From Oikopleura dioica (taxonomy: Eukaryota; Chordata; Appendicularia; Copelata; Oikopleuridae), in assembly GCA_907165135.1 (NCBI GenBank), contig OU015567.1, forward strand, positions 14,947,001 through 15,011,000: a stretch of 64,000 nucleotides of DNA, written 5' to 3'. How positions within the stretch are numbered: the first letter of the stretch is position 1; each line of letters opens with the position of its first letter. A model generated the notes under the pieces. The model worked only from the letters and a program-made list of their open reading frames with translations. It had not been told where the DNA came from and did not search any database. Of the stretch, positions 1 through 10,711 are shown one piece after another. A program made the position numbers and the translations under genes.

Positions 1-959
1 ATCCGCAGCAGAGTAGCCGCTCACGCGAAATTTGTATTCTATAACTCTCTGAGACTTTTTGTCGATTTGTGACTCCAATGACTGTAAATTGCTGAGCCAC
101 TAAAAATTTAATGATCCTCTTTCAAACCCTGACTCAGGTTTTCCTCAAAATTTGAGGAGCTTAGGTTAGGGTTTGAAAAACCAAGAATCTCCAGGAAAAC
201 CCATTTTATAGCAAAAAAAAACTGATGCAAAAATATCCCGAAAATAAGCTCAGGAGTTAAAACGTGTTTGTATAGAAGTTCCAAAAGTTGCGAATCCCAT
301 TCCAGCGCGGCTTGATTGGTAAACAGCCTAAATTCAATTGTAAGCTCTTTTCCGCGCGTTATGAAATTTTCCATTAGAAGCGCTCGCATAGTTCAATTGA
401 TTCAAAAGATTATCCGGAAAGCGATTTCGCTTGATATTTGTTTCGCATCCCTCGCAAACCAGAATCAAAAGTTGAGCTCAAAGGTTGCCCCACAACAGCC
501 AGTAGTCACAAGATTGTAATTCAATTTTTTCCGTCGAGAAAGAGGGAGAAATGAACTCATTCAATTTTGGTTTTTAGAAATTCCAGTCGTAGTGAGGGTT
601 CATCATTCGAGCCTATGATTCGAGCTGTCAAATATCTCTAGAATCTAGGCAAGTGGTTAATGTAAGTGACTGGGAAGCCCCCTTGATTAGGGTTAGGGCA
701 GCTCGAATTTTACTACCATGCCAGTTCATTTGCTCAAATTGGGAAAAACCGTCAAGGAGCGACAAAAAAAGGGCGACAAATTTTGAAGTCGTCGCTCGAA
801 AAAATTTCGACAGAAAAGTCGATTTTTTGCGACAACTTATATGAAAACAAGTTTGTCCAAGATTTCACCAAAGTTTTGGTCAAAATCGTCGCGATTTTCT
901 GTCCATTCAAGCCTTCTCCCTTCAGCTGCTGATTTGCCAAAATGAGTTTGTCGCGAAAC

Positions 960-1200
960 TTTGTCGCAGTTTTTGTCGTTTCCCTTAACCCTAACCCTAA
1001 CCTCTTACCAAGAAAAATAAGAGATGTCAGAAACCGACAAAAAAAAATTCGACAAATTTTGGGAGGAAATTTTCAACCAATCAGAAGCCAAGATTCGGCA
1101 AATCTGCCAATCAGCAGATGAGTAGTAGCCCACGCAAAATATGTCGAAATTTTTTTGTCGGTTCCTTTCACCCTAACCCTAACTTTCTACCCCGAAAAAG
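960..1200. repeat. Telomere-motif-flanked inverted-repeat element
   Basis: CCCTAACCCTAACC arrays stand at both ends (about 985-1003 and 1171-1184). Inside them are inverted arms around AACCGACAAA and AATTTCGACAAA, and a CAACCAATCAG core. The same architecture recurs at 12455-12680, which identifies a repeat family and not telomere remnants. Related GTCGC/CGACAA-rich sequence extends left to about 650, where another short TTAGGG run lies near 684-698. Confidence 0.6.
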
Positions 1201-1663
1201 CTCGTTGATTTGAATCACACCCCCTTAAAATAGCAGAAACGGAACTCGCTGGTCTTGATTTTACGCACGGTAGTTCTTAAAAGAAGACCAAACCCTCTCA
1301 GAAAAGCAATTCACCACGTTATTCGCCCTCGCCAATAAAACAGTGATTCAAAACAGTCCCTTCCAAAAGAAAATTAAAAAATCTCCAGCCGCGCTGATTA
1401 TAGCCAAAGAACCAAGTGCTTCAATCGAGCACAGTTCTAATTTAATTGAAAAAAGTGAACATGTCCAAAATTTTTAATCGGGCGGCGAAACAAGTGCACA
1501 GGGCTGCTACTAAAACTAATTCTAAAGCAATTTTTTTTTCAGACGTTATTGGATTGCGACAGTCACTCGGGATAAAGTGCCGCGACCAGGTGGGCTTGAG
1601 TACCGTAACTAAAATCAAGAAAGAAGGAAGAAGATTGATTTGGATTGAGTTCTTCTGATTCTT

Positions 1664-1904
1664 GAGCTCGGCAACCTGTGTTGAAAGCCTGAGTCAGGAT
1701 CTTAAGAGCTTAACTGTTAAGCCGCATTGCGGCTTTTTGAAAAACGAAGCCGCGGAGCGGCTTTTCAAGTTGTTTGAAATAGATGCTAAAAGTGATTTCG
1801 AAGCCGCGTTGCGGCTTTTATTATTTAAGAAAGCACGTTGCTTTGCGGCTTCGTTTTTAAAAAAGCCGCGTTGCTGCTTTTTATTAAAGGTTTTCAGAAC
1901 CCAG
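1664..1904. repeat. GCCGC-hairpin inverted repeat (family A), worn right end
   Basis: The left end reads CTCGGCAACCTGTGT then CCTGAGTCAGG, the family terminus. Several AAGCCGC...GCGGCTTT hairpins follow. The right arm stops at GGTTTTCAGAACCC and lacks the usual CAGGTTGCCGAG. Confidence 0.7.
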
Positions 1905-2704
1905 ATTTTTTCTCCATCTAATGAAACTGTTTTTATTTACTCTTAAGAGAATATTTTATGATATTCAAATTGAGCTTCTTGAAAATAATCAATTGACAAT
2001 TGACCTTGATTTTTTTTTTTCTTTTGATTGAGTATTTTCTTTAAATACGCAAAGCATCCGTGATTTATTTTCAGTCCAACAATCAATTCTGACAATTACC
2101 AAAAGAGTACCCAAAACAACTTTCTTTTGAAGAAGAGGCACTGCCTTCTCGGAATCTGAGCTCATCCAGTTCGCGTTGGATCTAATTTCAAATTTAATCG
2201 CCCGTAAAAATGATAATCACAACTCACCTTCCCAATTTCATCATCAAGTGTGATATTCCGCTTTTCGTTTAATTTCGAACGCGGAAAAATGAAAACGGCA
2301 GTATCATAAGTAATTATCATTATCATTATTGTCTGTCTGTTTGAATTCTAGGATTTTTGAAATAGATTCCCGGAAAAAAGAAGGCAACGCTCGTGTCTGT
2401 TCCGAATCCACCTTTCTGCGAAAAAAATTGATCCAAACATAAATTAAAACTACAATAATCAAACCATAATTATGGTTGATCGTGTAAAGGCCCCTTCATC
2501 ACTGAGCTGAATTTAATTCTAAAGCCTGCTACTATTAAGCTACTCTGTTCATGTTTTGAACAGATTTTTCGTCTGCCAACATGCCTTTTTCCACCGAACC
2601 CAAAATTTTTATAACGTGACTAACAAGCTGGTCTCGGCAATCTGAAAATAAACCCTAAATTTTGTCCTGAAAAAGCATTAATGAAAATCCGCGAAAATTA
2701 ATAT

Positions 2705-2815
2705 CTTCTTAGAAATCCTGGCGAAGCTGCGTTGCGGCTTCGTTTTCGGAAAAGCCGCAGCGCGGCTATTTATAAAGCCTCCCCAGAACCATGATTCAGG
2801 TTTCAACACAGGTTT
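2705..2815. repeat. Family A fragment (right half)
   Basis: GCGGCTTCG hairpin arms are followed by TTCAGGTTTCAACACAGG, the family right end. The left terminus is missing. Confidence 0.6.
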
Positions 2816-3404
2816 ACGATCCCTGCTTCCGATAAAATAGGTTTATGTCAATTTAAAACTTCAAAAACAATACCTCTTGATGACGTAGAAAAAAACGCTT
2901 AGCAGAAGTAATTATATGTTATTTCCGGCTTCGTCTGTTCGAGCTTATAGCAAAGCTGTTTATTTTGTGATTTTGTAAAGAAAAAGAACAAGATTTTTTA
3001 AGGGATGAGAAGAAAGGTTGAAAAACGAAACAAAGCTTTATTATTCATTCTCGTTATTTTATTTTCGTTCGTTTAACTTGCATCATTAAGCCAGAAGCGG
3101 CCACTTAGAAACGTTGGTTGCTTCGAATTGTGTTGTTGATGCTCCAATTAGTGTTTGGAAACGCTTGTAAGAGGCAGATCTCACTTTGTTCTTTGGCTTT
3201 CTCTGACAACACTCTTCGCGCCGTGTTGAATTCAAATTACACAAACACTTTTTTTCGAAACTGAGAAATTTGTAGCGAGCGAATTTTCGCTGAAGACAAC
3301 GTGAAAACGTTTCTTTCCAAGAAAAAAAAATATTTTTTTGGAATTAAAAAAATTACAAATCCAAAATTTATTTCTTTTTAGAGCTTTCCTCTCTCAAATA
3401 AAAT

Positions 3405-3825
3405 TGGGGGTCCTTACTTAAGGGTGTCAACAACAATGTGTCAAAAATTGGCTGGAAATCGTTGTTGACACCCTTAAGGACCCCCCGTCAGCTTTTTTCG
3501 AAAAATCAAATTTCGGAATTTTAAAATTTTGACCCCGGAAATGGATTCTACGGGTCAAAAAACGATTTTGAGGCTTCATTTTTTGGGGGTCTATCTCGAC
3601 TCCTTCACCCCCAAAATCGCATTTGAAAATTGCACTTTTCGCCGAAAATTGCCGAATTTGCCCTAATTTTGGCAAAAATATTGAATTTTCTTGTTCAAAT
3701 ATTCCCCTTATCAAGTTTTCAAAGCAAGTTTAACCCGAAGACGCATCAAGAACCAAAAATATGGTGTTTTCCAAAATTTCTATTTTTTGAAGAAAAAAGC
3801 TGACGGGGGGTCCTTAAGTCGCCAT
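3405..3825. repeat. Nested foldback element
   Basis: A small palindrome (about 3420-3475, arms around AAGGGTGTCAACAAC) abuts a larger inverted repeat. The larger arms are CTTAAGGACCCCCCGTCAGC at about 3472 and its reverse complement at about 3800-3822, each extended by AT-rich arm sequence. I see no coding sequence in the 300 nt between. Confidence 0.65.
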
Positions 3826-4847
3826 ATAAACGGATTTCAAGCTCTTTACTTCTGAATAAAAACTGAAACACACTTTTTTCTCCCATAGATCCAAGCTAAG
3901 TTACGGGAGATGATGTTCCACTTGGTAAAATTCAGCATTCGGGATCGAACAAATTGCTATTTGATCATTACAGAATCGGGATACAGAATCTTCAAAATCG
4001 GTTCCAATCTGATTTTTTTTTCAAAATTGCAAAACCGCGGAAAAGGGAATGACACGCAACAGGAAAGTGTTTTTGCGGCTGGAGGTATTACAGAAATACT
4101 GACCTACTTGTCAAATGAGCAGATGAAGCTTCCGTGGGATCGAGTCTGAGAAACTTAGGGCTGTTTAATTTTGGTGCCTAAATTCTTGAAGCGCGTAATT
4201 GAAGGCGAATTGAAGGGATTCTAAACTGCACCTTAGTTCTTACGCTTTTGAAGGAATTGACTCAAAAAGATGAACTTTCTCCTTCTTTTTCGTCGAAAAA
4301 AGATTCTAGTGTTGATGGAACACGTGAAATTTTCACATTGCAATTTCGACGTTGACGGGGGCTCCTCGTCGCCTGACAAGTGCGAGTCAACCCGGGCGAG
4401 ATTTTGCTCGCATTTTGACATCTCTTTAGGACGGTAGGGGCCTCCCCTGCTGCCCTTGTCAGCATTGGTTCAAATTTGCGAGTCGCTGTTTTCGCACGGC
4501 CAAAAAGAAAGCTGAGTCTCATTTGACATGTCGGTACTTGAGCGAGAAAGATTCTCATCTGCTCAATCAGCTCAAGCTCGCCAAAGACCATTTCAACCCC
4601 TTTTCGCCAAATTTTCGAATCAGTTACTTGCAATATCCTTTTTCTGGCTAAAAGAATCTTTCCCTTTGATTGCAATTTTACCAATAATTTCGCGAAATAT
4701 AGCAAAATCGATCGCATCTCTAAACTTTCTCATAAAAACATGATTTCGAAAAAGTCATACGTAAGAAAATTCCACCCTTATTTATTATTTGAAAAAGATT
4801 CTCTTCCAAAAACTATGGTCTCGTGAGAAGTCGAAGCCCAAAACTTG

Positions 4848-5092
4848 GGTTCGGAAACCTGTGTAGAAAACCTGAGTCAGGGTCTGAAAGAACTAAAACG
4901 AAAAGCCGCGCAGCGGCTTTTTAAAAACTGAATCCGCAACGCGGCTTTGCCAGAATTTTTGATAGATTGTAACAGTAATATAAGCGAAGCCGCCTCGCAG
5001 CTTCGTTTAAAAAAAAAAGCCGCTGCGCTCTTCATTTTCTCCTTTCTGTCAGAATCTGACTCAGGTTTTCTACACAGGTTGCCGAGCAGAGC
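4848..5092. repeat. Family A inverted repeat
   Basis: Near-complete copy: AACCTGTGTAGAAAACCTG at the left, GCCGCGCAGCGGC hairpins inside, and GACTCAGGTTTTCTACACAG then GTTGCCGAGC at the right. Confidence 0.75.
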
Positions 5093-5717
5093 CAAAAACA
5101 CACTCGGTAAAATTTTATTTCTTAAAAAAATGTTAAAAAAAAGAAGGACCAAATTTCGTTCCATCAGGACGCTCAAATCTGCGGTTGAATATTTCATCGC
5201 TGGTTTCATCGGAGCATGCCAAAAGCGTATTTTTCCACGAAGCGGATTTTTTTCTAGTTTTATGTTTTCACCTTCATTTCCCTTGACGATGATTGACTTG
5301 CAATCTATCTTCTGGTTTTTGACAAAAAGCGACTTAAAAATCATGATGGAAGATCTCCCTGTTTTCTTATAATTATAATATGTGAGATTGATGGAAATTA
5401 ATTAGAAATTTACAGTTTCTTTTAATGTCGATTTTTTTCTCGAAAAAAATTTTTCTATCAAGGAGCTTACAAAATAGTGATTTCACGTGTCGACTTTAGT
5501 AGACTTTCTGAGTCAGCCAGAGCCGCATTCTATCGATGTAAGGTGAACATTCCAAACCGGACACCGGCCGGACAAGGCAACAAACAAAATCTACATCAGC
5601 TCCGCAATAAACGGAAGGGCAAATGGTTTTCTTTTAAACGCTCCAGAGGGGAAGAAGAGTCGTGGATTTCTTCCGCTCTAATTATCAAAAAAGAACACTG
5701 CGCTCTTATTGAGAGCT

Positions 5718-5958
5718 GTGCTCGGCAACCTGTGTAAAACTCAGGAAACCTGAGTCAGGTTCTGAAAAGCTAAAATGAAAAGCCGCCCAGCGGCTTTTTA
5801 TAATAACCAAAGCCGCGAAGCGGCTTCGCAAATCTTTAAAAATAACTATGATTTTTCGGGAAGCCGCTTTGCGGCTTCGTTTATTAGAAAAGCCGCTACG
5901 GGGCTTTTCATATAAGGTTTTCAGAACCTGACTCAGGTTTCCTACGCAGGTTGCCGAG
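5718..5958. repeat. Family A inverted repeat
   Basis: GTGCTCGGCAACCTGTGT lies at the left and CAGGTTGCCGAGGC at the right, with four AAGCCGC/GCGGCTT stems between. The ends match those of the other copies. Confidence 0.75.
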
Positions 5959-6809
5959 GCCACATTTAGAGTCGACCTTGTATTTCTTGATTACGATTCA
6001 TCCTTGAATCGAAGCGGATAAAAGGATGATTTCTGGGCGAGAATATTCAGAAGGCGTTTTTAAGCATTCACAAAATCCTTTTTAATTATGAGAGCTTGAT
6101 CGTTGGTGGGAGCCACGTTAGCTCAATAACTGGGCACCCCTTTCGGTGTTTGATTATCCGGCTCAATGCGGAGGAGCTGTTTTAGTTGAGAAAAAGCGAC
6201 AACACATCGTGTTTTGGAACACACTCGAGCTCAGACAGATCAGCCCCGAAAATCGCCTGATAAATATGTCAGAACAAGTTCTACAAATCATTGAATAAAA
6301 ATAACAAAAACAACAAAGACACGAAGCTCGTTCTATGACGGATTTACGGTTTTATCGCCGTTTCTTTAGTGTACCATTAAATCGAGATCCATCCTAAAAA
6401 TCTGACAAGAGTAAAAGAAAAAGGAAAGAGAATAATCACGTGCTTTTGAAGAGGTACTAAAATTAACGAACACTAAGTCAAATAGTCTGTGGATAACGAT
6501 TTTCCCTCTGACACGATAATGGAAAGTTTTATTTGCTTATTCTCATGTGATCATTGATATTTTTTTGTTGACATTCGGCGACCGCATCTGCTCTCGTGGA
6601 AAATTACGAGACCTCATTGAGTTTTGGAGTGTTGAATCACGCTTGTTCATCAAACATAGGCATCGTTACGAAGGGAAAACGAGGGCATAAAAGATGGCTC
6701 TTAGTTTCGAGTCAGCCATATCGATAACGAACTTCTAACACGAAAGGTGTTCTTTTTAATTTTTTGTCAGATTAAGGTGCAGATCTGATATCTTTGAAGA
6801 TTCCTCGTT

Positions 6810-7784
6810 ATGGGCCAGTGCATTGGAACCGAAACTTTAGACCTCCATGAAAGTCCCGATGACCAAGTTACTGGAGTTAGCAGAGAACTGACTCCAGTAC
6901 TCGATCTTTCTCAACAAACTCGAGTCACAGCCGACGGTAATTTGTCAGTTAATAATGCTCGATATTCAACTTTTATAGAAATCGCCCAAGCTCTGCGAGA
7001 TCTTAAACCGCCAGACGAGATCCTCTCTTCAGTGTTTCCAGAGGCACTGGCGAGCCGAAACGAAAATCAACTTGCTGGCTGGCTGTTTCTCAATCACCCT
7101 CGGCTGACAGTCTTACGACTTGGAGGACCATATCTTTCCATCTTCGCTGGATCCGCCATCGTTGGTGTTTTCATCGGATTAACCGTTGTCGTCCAGCGTG
7201 GCTCAACAATCATCTGGGTTTTCCACGACAAGGAGGACGATTTGACACCTATTCGGTGAGTAAAATAACAATGCAAACAAAGACGGCTATTTCCTGGAAG
7301 GATAAAGTCACCGAACAAAGCGATTGTTTAAAATTATGACTTTTTTATTTACTAAACGAGTCATTTTAGAGAGCGACTTGTGAAAGAAGGAGAAGGAAAG
7401 CATTCTCTTGAGGAGTACACAGTGGATGTTCCGGAAGAGTTTCTCATTCGTCCTCACCCAGTTTCTGAAAATATTAAAACGACTTCGCCCAAAGAACCAT
7501 CGACAGCTCCGATTTCCGTACCAAAGCCGCCCAGAACTCCGATGACTCCATCGAAAAGCAGACATAACTCAACTTCTCGGTCATTTTCTCGAAGATCCTG
7601 TGGCCGTTCCTCCATCGGGTAAAAACTTGATAAAAATTAGTAATTCGCTTGAGCCTGTGTAAATATTTGACAGCTTTACGACTTATCCCTTCTATAGATT
7701 CTTCTTACCGTTAAAAAAATTAGTCAAATATTTTATTTTAGCACACTTTCCACCATTTCTGGTAATCTCGTTTCTCCTGTTTGA
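6810..7784 (+). CDS. Putative dually acylated protein, family unknown
   Basis: Three exons (6810-7255, 7370-7618, 7742-7784) joined by canonical GT-AG introns of 114 and 123 nt give 245 aa. The frame is continuous across both joins. The start MGQCIG fits the N-myristoyl plus palmitoyl pattern (Gly2, Cys4) of membrane-anchored signalling proteins. Residues 105-128 form a strongly hydrophobic stretch, possibly a membrane segment or a buried core. The C-terminal third is rich in Pro, Ser, Thr and Arg (repeated P-x-T/S-P and a Ser/Arg run), suggesting a disordered, phosphorylated tail. No family is recognised. The 5' flank carries no obvious TATA box. Exon structure is well supported; function is inferred only from the N-terminus. 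Confidence 0.65.
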
Positions 7785-7867
7785 ACGGTTCCGAATGCAA
7801 CAAGAAATCCAAGACGATGAAAAAAATTCCATTTCTTCTGTTTTTAATGCAACAAATCTTCTTTTCT

Positions 7868-8042
7868 GTGCTCGAAAACCTGTGTCGAACCCTGAGTTAG
7901 TGACTGAAAGATTTAAAATTAAAAGCCGCGGAGCGGCTTTAAAAAACCGAAGCCGCGTGGCGGCTTCGCCAAAATTACCATCAAACTTTTATATTTTAAT
8001 TATTTTCAACCTGACTCAGGTTTCTACACAGGTTTCCGGCTC
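7868..8042. repeat. Family A inverted repeat
   Basis: It lies directly downstream of the preceding gene. The left end is CTCGAAAACCTGTGT and the right end is CTGACTCAGGTTTCTACACA then GGTTTCCGGC, with two GCCGCGGAGCGGC-type stems inside. It may fall in the 3' UTR. Confidence 0.7.
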
Positions 8043-8730
8043 AAGGCAATAATTGTACAAAAAGGAAAAATTCTAATAAAAGTGAATGAAAAACGTATTT
8101 CCGTGGATAATTCAAATAATTTTAATTCAAATGATTTAGATCGCTTGCTTTGAACATGAAATTAACTTCCCCTACAAGTTTCGTTCTCTATGCTGCTATT
8201 TTGCTAGAAGACAAGAATAATTTGAATACAAGAAAAAACAACAAGAAGTGAAATTAAAACACAATTTTGGTAAAGAGAGAGAAAGCAGGTTTTTTTCGAG
8301 GTTTCAGGTGATAAAGAAAACATTTTAAACAATAAAGCAATTATGTGGTGGCGGCGGTGGTGTTTGAGGAACCAGGAAGGGCTCTCTCCGCGGCGGGAAA
8401 CGTGAGCTCGAGCTGAAAAGACGGAAATTTTCTTGTGATCGATTTTAGAGAGCGCTGCCACTTGAAATGCTGAAATTAAGCGCGCGACAATAAAATTCAA
8501 CTGCTTTAACTTCGCGTTTTCAAATAACAAAAAAGCTTGGCAAACGGAAGTTCGAAAAAACTTATGTCAAGTGAACGTGGTTTGATTCTCGTGGCGGCTT
8601 TAATCTACCTTGATAGGGCGGAAAATAGCCTTCAAATAGGATAGAAGCAAGATAAACCCGACAGTTATCGGCGAGGTCTTTAAGTTATGATTCAATCAAA
8701 TATAAACCGTATTGATCTTTTTTCCCTTTA

Positions 8731-8875
8731 CTTCCAATTGTCACTAGAGAAGGATCGAGAAGCCGCTTGCGGCTTTGAGTATAAAAAAAAACATCGAAAA
8801 GCCGCACTTCGAATTTTGTTTTACTTGAAGCCGCAAGCGGCCTCTCGATCCTACTCTAGTGACAATTGGAAGTTA
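8731..8875. repeat. Inverted repeat, family B, copy 1
   Basis: Arms CTTCCAATTGTCACTAGAG and its reverse complement enclose GGATCGAGAAGCCGCTTGCG and its complement. It shares the GAAGCCGC hairpin module with family A but has different ends. Confidence 0.75.
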
Positions 8876-8975
8876 AAATTAGTCGCTCAGAAATGAGAAT
8901 ATTAACGGCTTAAACATTCTTGGCTGATAAATGTATAGATCGGGATTCTCATTTCTCAGTGGTTAATTTTCCCTT

Positions 8976-9122
8976 GACTCCAATTTTCACTAGAGTAGAA
9001 TCGAGAAGCCGCTTGCGGCTTCGAGTAAAAAAACATTGAAAAGCCACGCTTCGAGCGGCTTAAATTTCGTTTCACTCGAAGCCGCAAGCGGCTTCTCGAT
9101 CCAACTCTAGTGAAAAATGGAG
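8976..9122. repeat. Inverted repeat, family B, copy 2
   Basis: Arms GACTCCAATTTTCACTAGAG and complement enclose ATCGAGAAGCCGCTTGCGGC and complement. It lies 100 nt from copy 1 and has diverged from it, so this is either a tandem pair or two nearby insertions. Confidence 0.75.
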
Positions 9123-9811
9123 TCAAGGGAAAAATATGCCAAAAATGCGTCAGAAACGAGAATTTAAACGGTCTGATTTTACTTCGTGTGCGGGAACATT
9201 CCCCCACGATTTGTACCGGATTCTGCGCCGGATAAACTGCGAAATTTGGGGCTTCCGACGGGCTTTCCTTGCTGTCAAAGTGCTTAGCTCTAAAAGTGAT
9301 TTATGGAACACGCTCGTTTCTATATTGTAATTAAGGGTGGCGAGCCATAAATATTTACTCAAATCTAGCCCGCTGAGTTGTTCAGGGGAGCCTTAAGTAC
9401 TCGCTTAGGTTGCTACAGATGATTCTCTTCATAAGCTTTTCAGAAAACCATTTTTCTTAGTGGCTTTTTCCGCAAAAAAAAACTTGACCGCTTTTTCTGC
9501 AGCTTGGTAAATAACGCGCTTACCCCATTCTTTGGACGATCGACTACAGCTTCCAGGCGTTTCGCATCATAACATCAGTAACTCGGGTTAGGCACACGTG
9601 TTGAAACAGATTTATTACGGATTTTAAAACTCTTAGTGGTCTAGCGCCCATTCCTCAGAAACAAGACTACATCGATTTTCATATTAAAAATTGGATACTA
9701 TTACCTTAGCCATTAATTTTTCACCAATTCGAAGATAATTATCAGTTTATTGAAAAAAATAGATTTATCAGTTTGGGAAAAATTTAAGCAGATTTTTGGC
9801 AGGAGCGATTT

Positions 9812-9934
9812 TTAAAGTCTTGTTTGGAAAGAAACCGTCATTTTAATTTCTTCCGTCGTGGAACTTTGTCTGAAGAAGTAGTTGACTCGGTCGGCGATGA
9901 TCATATCTTTTTCGATGTTTTTGCAAAAGTTCAT
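9812..9934 (-). CDS. Small paralogue, minus member of a head-to-head pair
   Basis: A 40-aa frame starts MNFCKNIEKD and ends in VNYFFRQSSTTEEIKM, then TVSFQTRL and a stop. It is clearly homologous to the C-terminal half of the plus-strand ORF at 10184-10417 (NYFFRQ, EEIKM and QTRL are identical). An in-frame TAA lies 6 nt before this ATG, and the upstream Lys/Arg-rich sequence is open in another frame. The copy is therefore either a short protein, joined by an unseen splice, or a frameshifted pseudogene. No wider family is recognised. Confidence 0.45.
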   Translation of the reverse strand: MNFCKNIEKDMIIADRVNYFFRQSSTTEEIKMTVSFQTRL

Positions 9935-10183
9935 TTTTTAGTTTAGTTCTTTTTTGAGTTCTTGTTTTTCGTTTTTTGATGGACTGAGGGGATCTGAGAG
10001 CGGTTATATACGCTCGCGGCAGGATTTCCATCGAAAAAAACGAATGGAAATGCGGTGCAAATGATCTTTGGAAAGACATAAAGCGCTAGATACGTAACGA
10101 CGTCTCTATAGTTACGTCTGACGATCTACAGTAACGCAGCTTTCACGTTTTCCCATGTAGTTAGCGACCATTTCCGTTTGAAC

Positions 10184-10417
10184 ATGGAATCGCTGTTGGA
10201 AATCCCGCTGGAAGTGAATATAATCGACCGCAGCTTCCCACTTTCCAACCACAAAAAAGACAAAAACTCAAAGTCAAAAACAAAAAAGAAAAAAATGAAC
10301 TTTTCCTCCACCATCCAACAAGACATCATCGCAGCTGACAAAGTCAACTACTTCTTCAGACAATGCTCTCGAAGCGAAGAAATCAAAATGCTCGTTTCTT
10401 ATCAAACAAGACTCTAA
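10184..10417 (+). CDS. Small Lys-rich protein, plus member of a head-to-head pair
   Basis: A 77-aa ORF starts at ATG 10184. The N-terminal third is ordinary, residues about 25-37 are a Ser/Lys run, and the C-terminal half contains DIIAADKVNYFFRQCSR and EEIKMLVSYQTRL. Codons favour C in third positions, unlike random AT-rich ORFs nearby. The main evidence that it is a gene is the conserved inverted copy at 9812-9934, whose differences are mostly conservative. Family and function are unknown. Confidence 0.5.
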   Translation: MESLLEIPLEVNIIDRSFPLSNHKKDKNSKSKTKKKKMNFSSTIQQDIIAADKVNYFFRQCSRSEEIKMLVSYQTRL

Positions 10418-10711
10418 AAAACTCAAAAAATGACAACACTGATAAATCGACTGTATGAACTGATAAACCAATTTCTGACGAAATAAAACTGATAATCTCT
10501 TTCAAAAATGTCTTTAAGGTTACTTCCTTCGATTTCCCGAAAGTTCGAAATTTAGCTCATTTTTGTTGAGTACCCTAAAAACGGCTCTGACAGAATCGAG
10601 ATCTATGATAGATCTACTTATAGACCCCTTGTCTCAAGCTCAAGCATTTGCAGGTTCAGAGTTATTCAATGCTAAAGTTGGGGAAATCGAAGGTAGTACC
10701 CTAAATTGTGC

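Larger units (their letters stand above)
1..6809. other. Repeat-rich stretch without a confident gene
   Basis: I find no exon chain with family similarity or consistent codon use here. Open frames up to about 155 codons lie mostly over repeat copies. The stretch holds a telomere-motif element near 0.65-1.2 kb, a foldback near 3.4-3.8 kb and four copies of the GCCGC-hairpin inverted-repeat family. Two weak ORFs (4262-4717 on minus, 3910-4149 on plus) were not accepted. Exons of an unrecognised gene could still be hidden, because introns here need not start with GT. Confidence 0.5.

Noticed and set aside
960-1200. True telomere or chromosome end
   Set aside because: The arrays are short, degenerate, in opposite orientations and flank an inverted repeat seen elsewhere in the window.
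4262-4717. Minus-strand ORF of 151 codons
   Set aside because: No domain, mixed codon use, overlaps a plus ORF of similar quality, no splice-supported extension.
4877-5372. Long overlapping ORFs on both strands
   Set aside because: They run over a family A inverted repeat, whose GC-rich palindrome keeps several frames open by composition.
8204-8530. Minus ORF of 108 codons
   Set aside because: Looks like a fortuitous frame; no homology, no promoter or splice evidence.
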